Part shown: one piece after another, positions 13,112 through 24,461 of the stretch | Numbering within the stretch: the stretch's first letter is position 1 | Layout of the letters: the number at the start of each line of letters is the position of its first letter | Source of the DNA: Cyclaneusma minus | Taxonomy: Eukaryota > Ascomycota > Leotiomycetes > Marthamycetales > Marthamycetaceae | Length of the DNA stretch: 64,000 nt | NCBI GenBank assembly: GCA_037179335.1 | Contig: JAKZHN010000009.1 | Location: 434,001-498,000 of the forward strand | Reading direction: 5' to 3' | Made by a program: the position numbers and the translations under genes | Notes under the pieces: generated by a model | Seen by the model: the letters and a program-made list of their open reading frames with translations, nothing else | Told to the model about the DNA's origin: nothing | Database searches by the model: none

Positions 13112-13944
13112 ATGGCAACTTCAGGATCTTCAAAGCGCAAAGACCCCCCGGACTTTAGGTAAGTGAGCCCCTAAGCATCTGGCCCGCTACTAAAGCTAAC
13201 CATAACCTCAGCATACCGCAGGAAATCACGTCCGTTTTTGTGGAAGGCAAAGAGTTCAAGGTGCATAGGAGTTGCTATGTTACTATTCCGACTATTTCCG
13301 CAGGGCTTTGGATAAGGATAGCCCATTTATCGAGGGCCAAACCGGCGTGGTCACACTCGAGGAAACGGAAGCCGATACTTTCGGCCGTGTCCTTCAGTGG
13401 ATGTACAGGGGAGAAATCAGGGAAACGCATTGGGAAGCCAAGGAAAACGAGACTCCTGACGAGATATCCCAGAGGAAGGACAAAGAAGACACTCCATCAT
13501 TCCGCGAGCTTATCGATGTTTGGATCCTTGCGGACTACCTCAACATTCCAGCTCTCCAAAATCTAGCCGTCGATAGACTGGTCGCCAAAATATTTCGCAT
13601 TAATATATACCCGGCAAACGATGAAGTCGAATATTGCTACGAGCATACGGGATCGCATTCCTTGCTGAGGAAGTTTTTCGTGGACTATTTTTGCTTTAAC
13701 ATTTACGATGACGGGTTCACGAATGTGAAAAAACTTTTTGGTCGCCGAAATCTTCATGGAGAGGCTATGGTGGATATTGCAGTCGCCCTGAAGGCCGCGG
13801 TGAACGCCATTTCAAGGGGGCAATGATCCGTTGTACGGTCAAGGCTATCCTGATATTAGCATTTACCACGTCAAAGGAGACGACACAGAGGAGCCGCCGA
13901 GCAAGAAAAGGTCTCCAAGTCCCTATCGAAGTCAAAATCTCTAA
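13112..13944 (+). pseudogene. BTB/POZ gene, copy 3, two frameshifts
   Basis: Exon 1 (13112-13158) and exon 2 (from 13212) join in phase 2 and read into VFVEGKEFKVHRS, the start of the BTB domain. The next conserved block, LCYYSDYFRRALDKD, is in another frame, so one base is missing near 13270-13272. The middle frame carries VLQWMYRGEIRETH, ELIDVWILADYLNIPALQN and SLLRKFFVDYF, then ends in TGA at 13824-13826 just after a run of five G (13816-13820). One base fewer in that run would continue into the conserved IYHV signature and a basic SKKRSPSPYR tail ending at 13944. The two shifts compensate each other. Either this is a young pseudogene or the assembly has indel errors; translated as given, it is truncated at both ends. 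Confidence 0.75.
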
Positions 13945-15372
13945 TCTAACGCAAAGGCACCATGTTGAAATACTTATGGTGATGGTCAAATATAAACTAT
14001 CTCAAAATCCTTAAAATACAAGTTCTTGAGTTACCTACCTAAACTGTGAAACAGTAATGTGGGACGTGAGTAAAAGTACTCATATTGCCCTCTGTAACAT
14101 CTCGGATGCCTGAGCGATAAAATCGGGAAGTCAGCGCTGTCGTCAGCAAGAACAATCTACAGCTTTCGGGTCAACTATACACCTGGTCGGAGCTTCTTTG
14201 TCTCTGGTATCTTCTCGTAGCATGCATCTCTAATCGGATGATTGCTGAAATCTATATTCTCATGTTCACTGACGTAAATTGGTGTTCGGTGACGCTGAAG
14301 AATTAGGACACAGGACGAAACGGAGACTGAAGAGAATACCTTGCAAGTCCTCCTCGCAATAAATGCACATATTTTGAAGCTGATTGATCCCTAATCATTG
14401 AGGTAGCACGATTGCCTGAGTTCTTAATACTTGATTTATGACGCCTTTCTAGGCCAGTTTCGCAGAGAGACTTGGTCTTAGAGATACAACAGGGGCGACT
14501 TGCGATAGCAACTGGCTTTGGTGTCTCTGTTTCATATTCGCTTCTTTCCTTATTGCTGCCCTTTCCCCAGCCCTGTTAGTTCCCCAAAAGCCCATGTGAC
14601 CCTTTGTTTTCTCTAATTCCAGAATCTTTCTCGAAAAACGCGATCATTCCCAGAAGAAGCCATCCTTTCTGCCTGTGCTCCGTAGCTTGCTGTCGGCGGA
14701 CAGATGAAAGGGGGTTTGTTTGGATAGTCGTCCGGGATTGAGACAGTGGAACTATGAATCAAGTAGTTGTTGAGTGGTGACGTCGATGAAGGTAACCAGA
14801 GTAGACAGTGATTCCAAGAATACGGAACAAGGATGAAGGACATGTTTGCTGCGGGAATTTAAGAAGCAGAGCTGATCTACAGACTGCAAAAAGCCATTGT
14901 TAAGAAGTTGATGGAAGTCATGGAAGTGAACAATGAGGAGGTGAAGATATAACACGGCGGCTCTGCGAGGAAGAAGAGAATTAGTCAATTCCATTTCTGC
15001 GATATGAGGAATAGAGTAATGCAACGGAAGATCAACTGTGTGCCGACTTTCTGAGTAGATTTTTCTCTACGCAATGAAATTCTACGCATATTACCGCATT
15101 TAGCGCGGGGCATCTATCTATAATTCTTGCGATTTAGGTTCAGCCGTGTGCTTACCTGAAATCTTCGCGCTGCCGGCCACTAACACAGCCCTTCCCCGTC
15201 GACTCGCCCTCGTCGTTCTCCCCGACTCGACCCCTCTCCATCGACCTATTTCCGGCGGCGCTTTCCAACCGACCTCTTCTCGTCGAATACTTCCCATCGA
15301 CCTCTGCCGGTCAACCTCTTCCCATACACATCTCCCCAGCTTCACAACCTTGCCGCCAGAAGTTCGCCAGCC
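13945..15372. other. Intergenic region, BTB copies 3 and 4
   Basis: About 1.4 kb without a supported gene. The last 250 bp are strongly C-rich on the + strand, with repeated CGACC and CTC words (15180-15350), and are probably the promoter and 5' UTR of copy 4. Short open frames on both strands look like chance. Confidence 0.5.
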
Positions 15373-16386
15373 ATGCCGCGCCGCAAAAGAGGTGGAGGGC
15401 GAGGCGGAGGAGAGTGCGGAGGTGAGACTGTTCTTGTGTGAAGCTGAGACTTCCTACTGACATGGAGAAGGTGCCTCGTCGCCGAATGATTCCTCACATG
15501 CAGCAACGCCAACAACTCCCTCTGGCGACTCAAAGGCCCCAAGCGATATCGACGACACGACGCAAGCATTGCAAAAAACTACCATCGCGCCGATTAGCTC
15601 TCCCAGTGAGGAATTTCGACGAGTTTACTCGGACATCAAAAACGCAGCGGCGAAGCGAGCGGCCGATGGCCCAGACTTCACGTGAGTGAAATCTTATGCT
15701 ACGAGTAGTTCGCTGCTAATACGACGCATAGCAAACCTCAGGACATTGTGTCGATTCTCGTGGGCCTGGATGAGGAAAAGCAGGAGTTCAAGGTTCATAA
15801 GGATATCTTGTGCAACTCCTCGCCATACTTCGAACGCCTCTTCTATGGACCGTTCAGCGAGGCAAAGAGCGGATCTGTCACAATTAAACATACAACCGCC
15901 GAAGCTTTTGGCCTCTTGGTCCACTGGGTTTACACTGGAAAGATCAAGCAAACCAAATGCAATGACGACTCCTTAACTGAACTGGAGAGGGAACGCGCCG
16001 AGAAACCGTCTGCTCGAGATCTCGCCAACCTATGGATCTTCGCCGACTACGCCCAAATGCCCGCACTTCAAAATCAAGCAATCGATCGATATCTCGAGAG
16101 AATGATTCGCACTCACTCCTTTGAAATAAATATTATGTCTATGGCTTACCGTGACACAAAAGAAGCAAGTCCACTGAGAAGAATCATGGTCGATTATTAT
16201 GTTTGGGCAGGAATTCCTCCATGGATGTCTGAATACCCCCAGCATTTTACCAAGGAGGTTCTTGTCGACGTGGCGACAGCTTGCATGAGGAGATCACGGG
16301 AACCGTTTATGGCAAATCCCCTTCACGACGCGAGCAACTATCACGTTGAAGACGGCAGTCGCTGTCAAGAGCGTGTGGTTGATTAA
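15373..16386 (+). CDS. BTB/POZ-domain protein, copy 4 (304 aa), intact
   Basis: Three exons are read: 15373-15421, 15471-15681 and 15732-16386. Introns have GTGAGA...GAAG and GTGAGT...ATAG ends, and the second is the family phase-2 intron. The N-terminus is basic and glycine-rich (RRKRGGGRGGGECGG), followed by a Ser/Thr/Pro-rich linker to about residue 85. The BTB domain starts at about residue 88 (QDIVSILVGLDEEKQEFKVH), with NSSPYFERLFYGPF and LLVHWVYTGKI. Later blocks are LANLWIFADYAQMPALQNQA, SPLRRIMVDYYVW, FTKEVLVDVATA and the C-terminal NYHVEDG. It is the best preserved of the + strand copies and the only one with an extra upstream intron. Function beyond a generic BTB adaptor or dimerisation role is not evident. 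Confidence 0.88.
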
Positions 16387-17581
16387 GGCAGACTTGACAG
16401 GGGATCTGACGCCGCGGCCGCATGGAAGGCATTAGGCAAGACCAATCCTGATTGTGACTTGGTTTGCTCTGGACAAGAACACAACTCGAGGCGACTGGCA
16501 GGTCAAAGCAGGAAAAACGGTCGTGAAAGCTCACGGCTTGCTGACTCCACCGGTCTCGAAACAACGGGAACGGCATTTCTTCTACTCCCTATCAAGTTCT
16601 TTAGCTTTGTGTCCTGGCACTGCTAGGGCTCTTTGCTGAATGAAAATGCTGGAGCTGAGGATCGAGCCAGGGGGTGCTGCTTTATTCGACAGATCAGTCC
16701 CAATAGAAAGCTTCTTGACTTCAAGACCATTGCTGCAACCTCCTCTGGGTGCTTTCGTTTGACAAATACCTACACCTAAGCAGTGACTCAAAACCGAACA
16801 ACGTGACTGTGACTTGGGCTTCGTTCTCTTTCACACTTTGAAATCAAGGGACAACAGTAGCTCCTCCTAGTCGTCGCGATAGGTTTGTGTGAAATGAGTT
16901 TGCCATAATGACACAGAGAATTGCGTTGCTTCACCTTCACCTACTCGAACTAGAACCACTGATGCATGCGCACCGATCTAAGCTGTGAATTTGATCTTCG
17001 TGCGGGGGATAAGGATGTAGCATATCCCGCCCCTGCCTCCCACCTCCCGTATTCACCCTTCAGAGACGACACATCTGCACAATTCCGGGATTCAGTCTTC
17101 ACATAAGTCTTCTCGCACGTGAATCGCGGCCAATTAGGCGCACGCACCACCGAAACCTTCGCCAAAAACACGATGGTAACACGAACCTTAAGACTCTTGG
17201 CAGGTACCCAGATATTCACACATACCTGGAAATAAAGCATATCTCTTCACCATCTGTCACCGCCCGCTTCCACCTCTCCAACCTCTCCACCATCTCCTGC
17301 AACCGTCAACCTTCACCCCTTGAGGAAGATGCACCTGCAATCCTGCCCATTCGAGCCCTGAGATCCGGACTCAGCAATAGCCCCTTGACCAATCGGCCTT
17401 GGCTGCTTCGCCACGATTCAAACACACCAAACTCGTCGACTTCGTCAACCTCACCTCAAGGTAGTCTACCAATCTGCACCGAAGATCTCTAGACGTAGCT
17501 AGAGCAATGGCTCCTCCTCCGTAAGAGATCCAAACCTGTCCCATCTTCAGATCCACAACCGCTAAACCGCGCAACAGAAAC
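16387..17581. other. Intergenic region, BTB copies 4 and 5
   Basis: About 1.2 kb without a supported gene. A short ATG-led exon at about 17505 followed by GTAAGA and a TCTTCAG acceptor may be a 5' UTR intron of copy 5. The leader is C-rich (17260-17330). Confidence 0.5.
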
Positions 17582-18339
17582 ATGGCGGGCACGCTGAGCA
17601 AGAAAGTGAAGCGTGGTTCGGCTAGCAAAGAGGGGCCAGATCTTTCGTAAGTGGAGCGCCGTCGATGATATGAGGAAAGCATACTGATTGGATTCACAGA
17701 AAGCCGCAACAGATCATCACTTTCGTCGTCGGAAAAGACAAGGCCGAATTCAAAGTGCACACGTCGTTCCTGTGCCACTATTCCCCTTATTTCCGAGCTG
17801 CTTTGACGGGGCCTTTCGTCGAAGCGGGAACCGGACGCGTCGAACTGCCCGAGGAGACGTCCGCATCGTTCGGGCTCTTTGTTCATTGGCTTTACACGCA
17901 GGATATCAGGGTGAATCCTTGCCTGGACAAGACCTTAACAATGCCAGAGAAAATCGCTATGGACACTCCAGACTTCAATGAAGTGATCGATTTGTGGATT
18001 TTGGCCGACTATCTGGATGTTCCCGTCCTTCAGAACATCGTCGTTGACTTGCTGCACGCAAAAATTCATCGCCTTAACATTTTCCCTCAGTCGCGCCTAT
18101 CGCAATGCTACGAGAGAACAAACAAAGGCAGTCCGTTGAGAAGATACCTCGTTGACTGGTTTTGCATTTACAAGTGCCCTAGTGCCTGGATTGAAGAGCC
18201 TCCTAATCCCTTCACCAGAGAAGTCTTAGCTGATATTGCGACGCGCCTTGTGGAACTCAGGATTCCGGGAAAAGACAAGAAGGCCCTCGTTATGGCTGAC
18301 TATTACGTCAAGGTGGATGGAGAGGCAGCAGCAAAGTGA
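17582..18339 (+). CDS. BTB/POZ-domain protein, copy 5 (234 aa), intact
   Basis: Exon 1 is 17582-17646 and exon 2 is 17700-18339, joined in phase 2 (TTTC/GTAAGT, TTCACAG/A). The short N-terminus is basic (AGTLSKKVKRGS). The BTB domain begins at about residue 24 (QIITFVVGKDKAEFKVHTSF) and continues with LCHYSPYFRAALTGPFVEAG and LFVHWLYTQDIRVNP. Then come VIDLWILADYLDVPVLQN, GSPLRRYLVDWFC, FTREVLADIATRL and a C-terminal DYYVKVD, a variant of the NYHV signature. The exon layout and length match disrupted copy 2, which suggests these two are close duplicates. It is the last + strand copy before the unrelated secreted-protein gene. Confidence 0.88.
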
Positions 18340-20656
18340 ACGGGGACAAAAAGACTTCGGGGGAGTCCCTGTGGTACTTCGTACTCTCAATTCGACTGCA
18401 CACACGGCTGCACTTGACAGGCCAAAGGAAGGGTCACAGGAAGTTTCTGAGATGGAGGAGACATATCGTTGCTCGGCTGGGAATCACTGGGCGGGAAGGA
18501 AAAGTCGGAAGTTTTGAAGGCTAATCTCTGCTTGCACAAAACTCGTAGCAAGATATCGAACAAGACTTTTGTTCCAAACATTACCTCACTTGCGTTCTCC
18601 ATGTGAGTCCGTCGTAACCATTTGAAGCCAACTCTTCCAATTGCCCTCATTGCCCTCGCCCGAAGGACAAATTTTTGCACGATGCCACACAGCACCAAGA
18701 CAATCCCTACAAGCTCAGGCATCCCCTTCAGGCTTCTGCTGCACATATATCACAGAACGATATGGAACATAACTTCCGCTCGAGATAATAGTCGCTCCAA
18801 CTTATCCCCTTCCACATATTCTAATCGCCCGCCCTCGCTCGAAAGACAAGTTTTTCGTTTTTTCTCACAATCTCACATGTCGCAAAAGCCATCTCGCGAC
18901 CGAAGAACTTTCTTTGGACGGATCTGCCAGAGCAGTGACAAAATGTAGCAAGCGAAACAGAGAGAAACCTCTCCAGAGACTTCGAGGCAATCCCCAGACC
19001 AGAAACGACTCCCAGAGGCGGCGCCTTCTCCTATTTGTAATCAAGAGATGGCAACTGCACGTCTTCCCATGCTTTGAGACTTAAGACTCGAGTCGCACAC
19101 TTGCAGACCCAGAGTTCCGGTCGACAAAACTCCCAGCAAGCCATCTCCCACCCATCCTCGAAGATTCTCAGTCTGAACTCCCTTGAAGTCAGAATAAAGA
19201 CCATCCCGAGACGGTGGTTGAGAAAGTCAGGCTCGCACGTTCGATCTGGATCAGCATTCTTCAGCGCCGAGCGTTTGTGCGACATCGACGTCAAAATGTC
19301 TGGGCGCCATCACGTGTCAGGGGCGCGATCGAATTTCCGCATTGAGTCGCGGCAATTTGACAGCCAAGCCACGTCGGCCGATTTCAATTCAGCCTCGATG
19401 GCCACCAATACATGTATTACATGTATTTTGCAGACTGGGTCTCGATCCTTCTGCTGTGCCGTCGTTTTCTCCCTTTTCTTGTCCTTTGGAGGACAGGCTT
19501 GACTGAGTTCCAGTCGTTTATGCACATAGCCTTCGGTTTCACTTTTGATTTGACCAAGCATGACGGACACCAAAGGCTTCATGTTGACTGGTCGTGCGGC
19601 TGAACCCTATCGCTATATTATTCGCAGGGACTCTCCTGTTATACTCCCCAGTATTATTTCTTGCATGGAGCTAGAGCAGACAAGCAGAGGACGTCTACAA
19701 TGGCAGGATTCGCAAGCCTCCCACCCTCCGTGCGGCAGCGGGCCAGAACGTCAGGCGGCTCTTTCTCCAGGGCCTTGCTCCGTCCGCTTGCTTTTTATGC
19801 CATCAACTATACAATCCTGATTTAAGGGACATGGGATGAATCCGGGAAAGCGATGATGGGAGGAAGGGGGAGAAGGTCAGCCCTTTTGCCGCTCGGCCCT
19901 GATGGAAGGATGCGGCCGTCTTGGCAAAAAGCCCCCCGAAGCCTTCTTGCATCCTTCTCGGCTGGCCACATTAATCACTGCGGGCTCACATTATTATTTC
20001 CGATCCGGTTCTGCTCTTGTACAACATACTCCAATAACTCTCGAAATACAGTTAAACATCAACACCAGTATGGACAAGGAGGTGTCGGATTAACATTTGA
20101 TCCCGGCTTGACACACTTTATCTCGTGAATTCACGTACTCTGGCCAATTAAAGTAGCCGCAGCCGGCGCCACCATGCTCAAATGGGTCGTTGCCGGATTT
20201 AGCAGCAAAAAGGGGAAGCAGGAACAGACAGGGGTATGCCGATCTTGACTGCGCCAGCGCCCGCTAGTCCCGACCCACAGCGGTGGTGCACCTCCACGCC
20301 AACACAACTACATATTTGAACTACAGCTGTAGCTCTCCACCAACAGGTCAAGTCTGGATTCCTTCCTTTTCCTTCCACGCCGTCTCCGCCTCCGCTCTGC
20401 TTGAGTTATTCACTTGAATACTCGCCCACGCTCACTTGTCACGTTCTTTACACTGTCACTCTCGTTGACATTTCACCCTCGTTGTCCCCTATTCAGGCTT
20501 CCTCATTTTAGCTAATTTCACTGTTCTTGTCTTCGAAATACAGCCAGCCCGGGGTACACTGAACCTGTGCTGAAACCCATCCGAGAGCATCAGAGAGCGA
20601 TATCCTTCTCCCGACAACTGCGAGGACGCCGACGTCGAATCGGGTCTTCATCAACC
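18340..20656. other. Long intergenic region before the secreted-protein gene
   Basis: About 2.3 kb without a supported gene. Open frames such as 19074-19502 have no recognisable domain and unconvincing composition. The 250 bp before 20657 are C/T-rich (for example 20370-20395), typical of a strong fungal promoter and leader. Confidence 0.5.
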
Positions 20657-22651
20657 ATGAAGTTCTCCGCCAGCCTGGCCTCGGCCGCCCTTTTCGCATC
20701 TTTCGCCAGTGCCACTATTCCTTCGCTGGGCGGATGGAGTTTGTCGGCTACTGATGCATCCTGTCCTTCTGGAAGTACGACTTGCTTCAGCGACCAGACC
20801 GGCCTGTACTCGACATACAACCGAAGCAATGAGTGCTGTCCGTCTGGTACCGACCCAGAGTTGTTCTGCGGTACATATGTGAACACTGGCCAACCATACG
20901 CCTGCTGTCCTATGGGTACGTTTCAGACACTCCAACTTTTCAATTGCTGGACTGCAGGAACAAATTGGGTGGAAACATGACTGCGAGGAGTGGGAGGTGC
21001 TGGGATGGAACGGATCTGGATTTTCGGGGAATTTTCGAGGGAGAAATTTGGCTAATTTATGTTCCCAGGCAACCCCGACTGCCGTGGTGATGTCGAGAAG
21101 AACAACTCAACCCAGCTTTGCGCCAACTCTGGCTGGGCTCTGTGGTATGTTCCTGACCAAGATTACAACCGTTTCTGCTGTCTGCCCAACCAATACGGTT
21201 ACTGGCTGCCAGCACTTGGACAATGGGCTACTGGTCTTTGCGCCAATTCCAGCACTCTTCCGGACGGTGCGCTTCCCGCTACTCAAGTATGTTACAATTC
21301 TTCTTTGTCCTGCCGAGGACCGTTCTTGTCCTCTGTTCTGCATTTGTCAGATTTCGTCAAATTTTCAAAATATAGCTTCAGAAATACTAACCACCCACAG
21401 GTCGACAACGGTGATGGAACTGTCGCTTCGGATGGAACCCAGCTGGAGGCTCTACCCACGGCAGCTCCTACACCTGCCCCAGTTTGCGATGTCACCCACT
21501 ACGGATGGTCCCTGCAAACCAACACCTCTTCCTGCACAGCCGGTTCCACCGCTTGCTCCAACTACCCCGGTGCCTGCTGCCCCAACAATTTGAACTGCGG
21601 TACAGTCATTGGCGACTCCGAAGTGCCCGTATGCTGCCCTGCCGACAACCCAGACTGCCGTGGTGACGTCGAAGGTCTCTGGCCCCAACTTTGCGCCGAC
21701 TCGTCCTGGGCTCTGTGGCACGTGAACACCAACGGAAACCACTTCTGCTGCAAGCCCGGCCAAATCGGCTACAACCTGATCAACGACAACGCCGCCGTCG
21801 GATACTGTGGCAACGCCGTCCCTCCAAACAACAGCACCGCAACCTGGATGAGAAGTATCTTGGACTACGAGGGTGACGGATCGACCGCCGGTGCATTCGA
21901 GAGCTTCCCTTGCGACACCAGCCCTCAACCCAACAACACCCTTCCCCAAATGATCTTCGACATCTTGAACCCCCCCGCAGTTCTGAACAAAGACAGCCAC
22001 TTCAACGGCGCCGGCTACCCCGCCAACAAGCCCACCTACAGCAAAGTAGCCCCCTACATGAACGCCACTGCCAGTATCTCGCTCAGCAAGATCGTGCCCA
22101 CCGCAACCATTACTCTCGGATCTGACGATCTGATCACTTCGACTGTTTACGCTACCAGTGTCTACACTGTCACTTCCTGCGCTCCTACTGTGACTGACTG
22201 CCCTGCTCGTGTCGGCAAGGTCACTACTGAGACTATTTCCATGTACACGACTGTCTGCCCTGTGACGGCTGCTGGTGCGGAAGCCACTGGTAATGTGGTT
22301 GTTGTGTACAGCACTGTCGAGAGTGGAGTTGCTACGACCATTACCAGCACCCAGATTGCCGCCTACCCTACAACGGGAAGCAGCAGCGGATCCGGAAGCA
22401 GCGACAGTGACAGCTCAGCCAGTGGGTCCGGAAGTGGCAGCGGCTCTGGCAGCGGCAGCGGATCTGGAAACGGCAGCGGTTCCGGAAGCGGTGCCCAGTC
22501 CGGAGCCATCGCCGGCGGCAACGGCACCAGCACCAGCACCACCACCGCACCCATCGGTCAATTCACCGGCGCCGCAAGCAGTCTCCAGAGCTTCGACACT
22601 GCAATCTTCGGTTTCGGTGCTGTGGCTGCTGCGGTCGTTGCTTTCTTGTAG
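20657..22651 (+). CDS. Secreted cysteine-rich, Ser/Gly-rich, probable GPI-anchored wall protein (575 aa)
   Basis: Three exons are read: 20657-20915, 21069-21286 and 21401-22651. Residues 1-19 form a signal peptide (MKFSASLASAALFASFASA). Cysteine-rich modules follow: one at residues 25-85, a second at about 86-150 containing NPDCRGDVE and CANSGWALWYV, and a third at about 187-290 repeating the same motifs (NPDCRGDVE, CADSSWALWHV). N-glycosylation sequons are frequent. A Thr/Ser-rich stretch (390-480) contains YTVTSCAPTVTDCP, common in fungal wall proteins. A Ser-Gly repeat (about 485-525) comes next, then a hydrophobic C-terminus (about 560-575) ending in FL, as in GPI signals. It likely sits at the cell surface. 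Intron 2 (114 nt) has no stop and keeps frame, so its retention would add 38 residues. The family is otherwise unrecognised. Confidence 0.82.
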
Positions 22652-23704
22652 TGTAGTGGAAGATGATGGATGATTACGAAGATTAGGGCGATTAGGGATT
22701 TTTCTTTTTCTTTCTTGTGGACTTCGATTGATGGGTTTTTTGAGGTTTGATGCATAGCCGGATGTGTCGCTGCTGCGGGGGGTGGGTACTGGGTGGTGAG
22801 AGGATGGGGATGAAAGTACATAGGTTTTTTTTTGTGTACATCCGAGATATAGCGCGCATAGTGAGGGTTATATATGCGAATTCTTGGCTGTGATCACGTA
22901 GTTGTTGTTGGTGGCTCGGTTCTTCTGCGCGTCCTTGCACGGGTGATTTCTTCGTGTTGTGTTGAGACTTGAGATTCAGGGTGTGAGCCTTGAGGAAATG
23001 CCTCCTTAGATTGAGCGGGCGTCTTCATGATGCGTGTGTTGTGGTGGAAAGGGGGTTGTTGCGTGGGAATTAAGAATTTGCGAACTTCACTTTATGTGCA
23101 AGATTTGTGGTCGATGTCTGGAGTCAGTGGTAAGCGATGAGGGTGAAAGTTTCTGCTTTGGTAGGGTTAGGTGGGTGCAGACTTTCTGGGTCTTTTGGTA
23201 GGTCAGATTTTCACGATGTCATGATGCGGGGGTTGCGATGCGATGTCTGGGTTTTTTGTTTCATTGCTTCGGGGGAGGAAGATCTCTTGGTGCTGTCACT
23301 CCTGTGGGATGACTTGTTCTCGCTCTGTGCCAAGGAATTTTACCTCCCATAGTCGCCTTGGATGACAAGAAGAATGAAGGTGCCACTTATTTTCCATCCT
23401 TTCTCGTAACCGAGCTGCCTAGTTGAATTGGATCTCCTTGGTGAGAGTTGGGGGATTTGCCCCTTACCCTGCAACCTATCGATCACCACCACCGGCATCC
23501 TGCCGAGGGTTTGCTTGAGCTTTTGCCAGGGAAGAAGGGAGTTGGCACACTTGTGCTAAAATTCCTTCGGACTTAGATTGGTGGTCGACGTCCAGGAACA
23601 AAATCACGCTTTGAAAGCAGTTGACTTTGATGTTGGCTGGAACTTTGATCGTGGCTGAGACTTTGATCATGGCTGGGTCGGTACGATGTATGGGGTCCTC
23701 GTTC
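22652..23704. other. Convergent intergenic region
   Basis: This is shared 3' flank of the + strand secreted-protein gene and the - strand BTB copy 6. The segment at about 23180-23260 (GGTCTTTTGGTAGG, then a block ending GCGATGTCTGG) resembles segments at about 27690 and 30040 that lie 3' of copies 8 and 9. It is therefore probably part of the duplicated unit. No gene is supported. Confidence 0.5.
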
Positions 23705-24461
23705 CTAGTCTGTAGTAGACACGTGGTAGTGACCTGCGGTGTGCTTCTTAAGCAGGGTATTCTCATCATAGCACCCCGCAAATTTCGCAAAAGCCACCAC
23801 AAGATCAACGAGGAACTCGCGGGGCCAGTCTTCGCCGTACTTTTGGAAATTCTCGTAATGGCATTGGATGCTGAACATGTCCACAAAAAGCTTCCTGAGT
23901 AAGGAATCGTGTGATGTGAGCTTGTACAACAGGTGTGGACTTCCCATCGGTAGTGGCCCATCAGGGTCTTGCTCCACGGTTTCCATGATAGCATCGGCGG
24001 CCAAGTTCTGCAAGATTGGCACCTGCAGATAATCAGCTAGACACCACACCTTGATAAAAAGCTTGATGGTGTCCTCCATGTCCATAGGCGTAGCTGTGTC
24101 TCCGGTGGTAGGGCATTTGTCGATTTTCTATGTGTAGATCCAGTCCACAAACACACCAAATGCGTCTGCGTTCTCGTCCTTCAGATTGACTGTCTGAGTC
24201 TTGGCCTCGATAAACTTTCCGTTAAGCGCTCGATCAAAGTACGGGCTGTAGTGACACAGGAAGGTTTTGTGGACGGTAAACTCCTTCTTCTTGGCACCGA
24301 CTGTCGCGCGAGCCATCGCGTTTGAAGCAGTCCTATTCCTGTTAGCAAAAGTGAACTGGATCTACCGACATGACTTACTTGAAGCTCGGAGGTTTTCTGG
24401 CTGGAGTGTTCGCTTTCCCGGTCTTTACGGCAGGTGAAGCAGCGGCAGATTTTGGAGGCAT
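23705..24461 (-). pseudogene. BTB/POZ gene, copy 6, one premature stop
   Basis: Exon 1 is 24461-24379 and exon 2 is 24338-23705, joined in phase 2 (GTAAGT...AACAG). The frame is open for 239 codons apart from one TAG at + positions 24128-24130, in the sequence WIYT-stop-KID. Siblings have Gln there (WVYTQKLD), so the change is CAG to TAG in CpA context, as RIP would give. Family blocks are otherwise intact: EFTVHKTFLCHYSPYFDRAL, KVWCLADYLQVPILQN, SLLRKLFVDMF and the C-terminal HYHVSTTD. A 60-residue BTB fragment could still be made from the second-exon ATG (NAMAR). A GCGCTCAAA motif lies 271 bp upstream of the start. Confidence 0.82.

Noticed and set aside
19074..19502. 142-codon + strand frame
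   Set aside because: It has no domain, low protein-like character and no splice partner.
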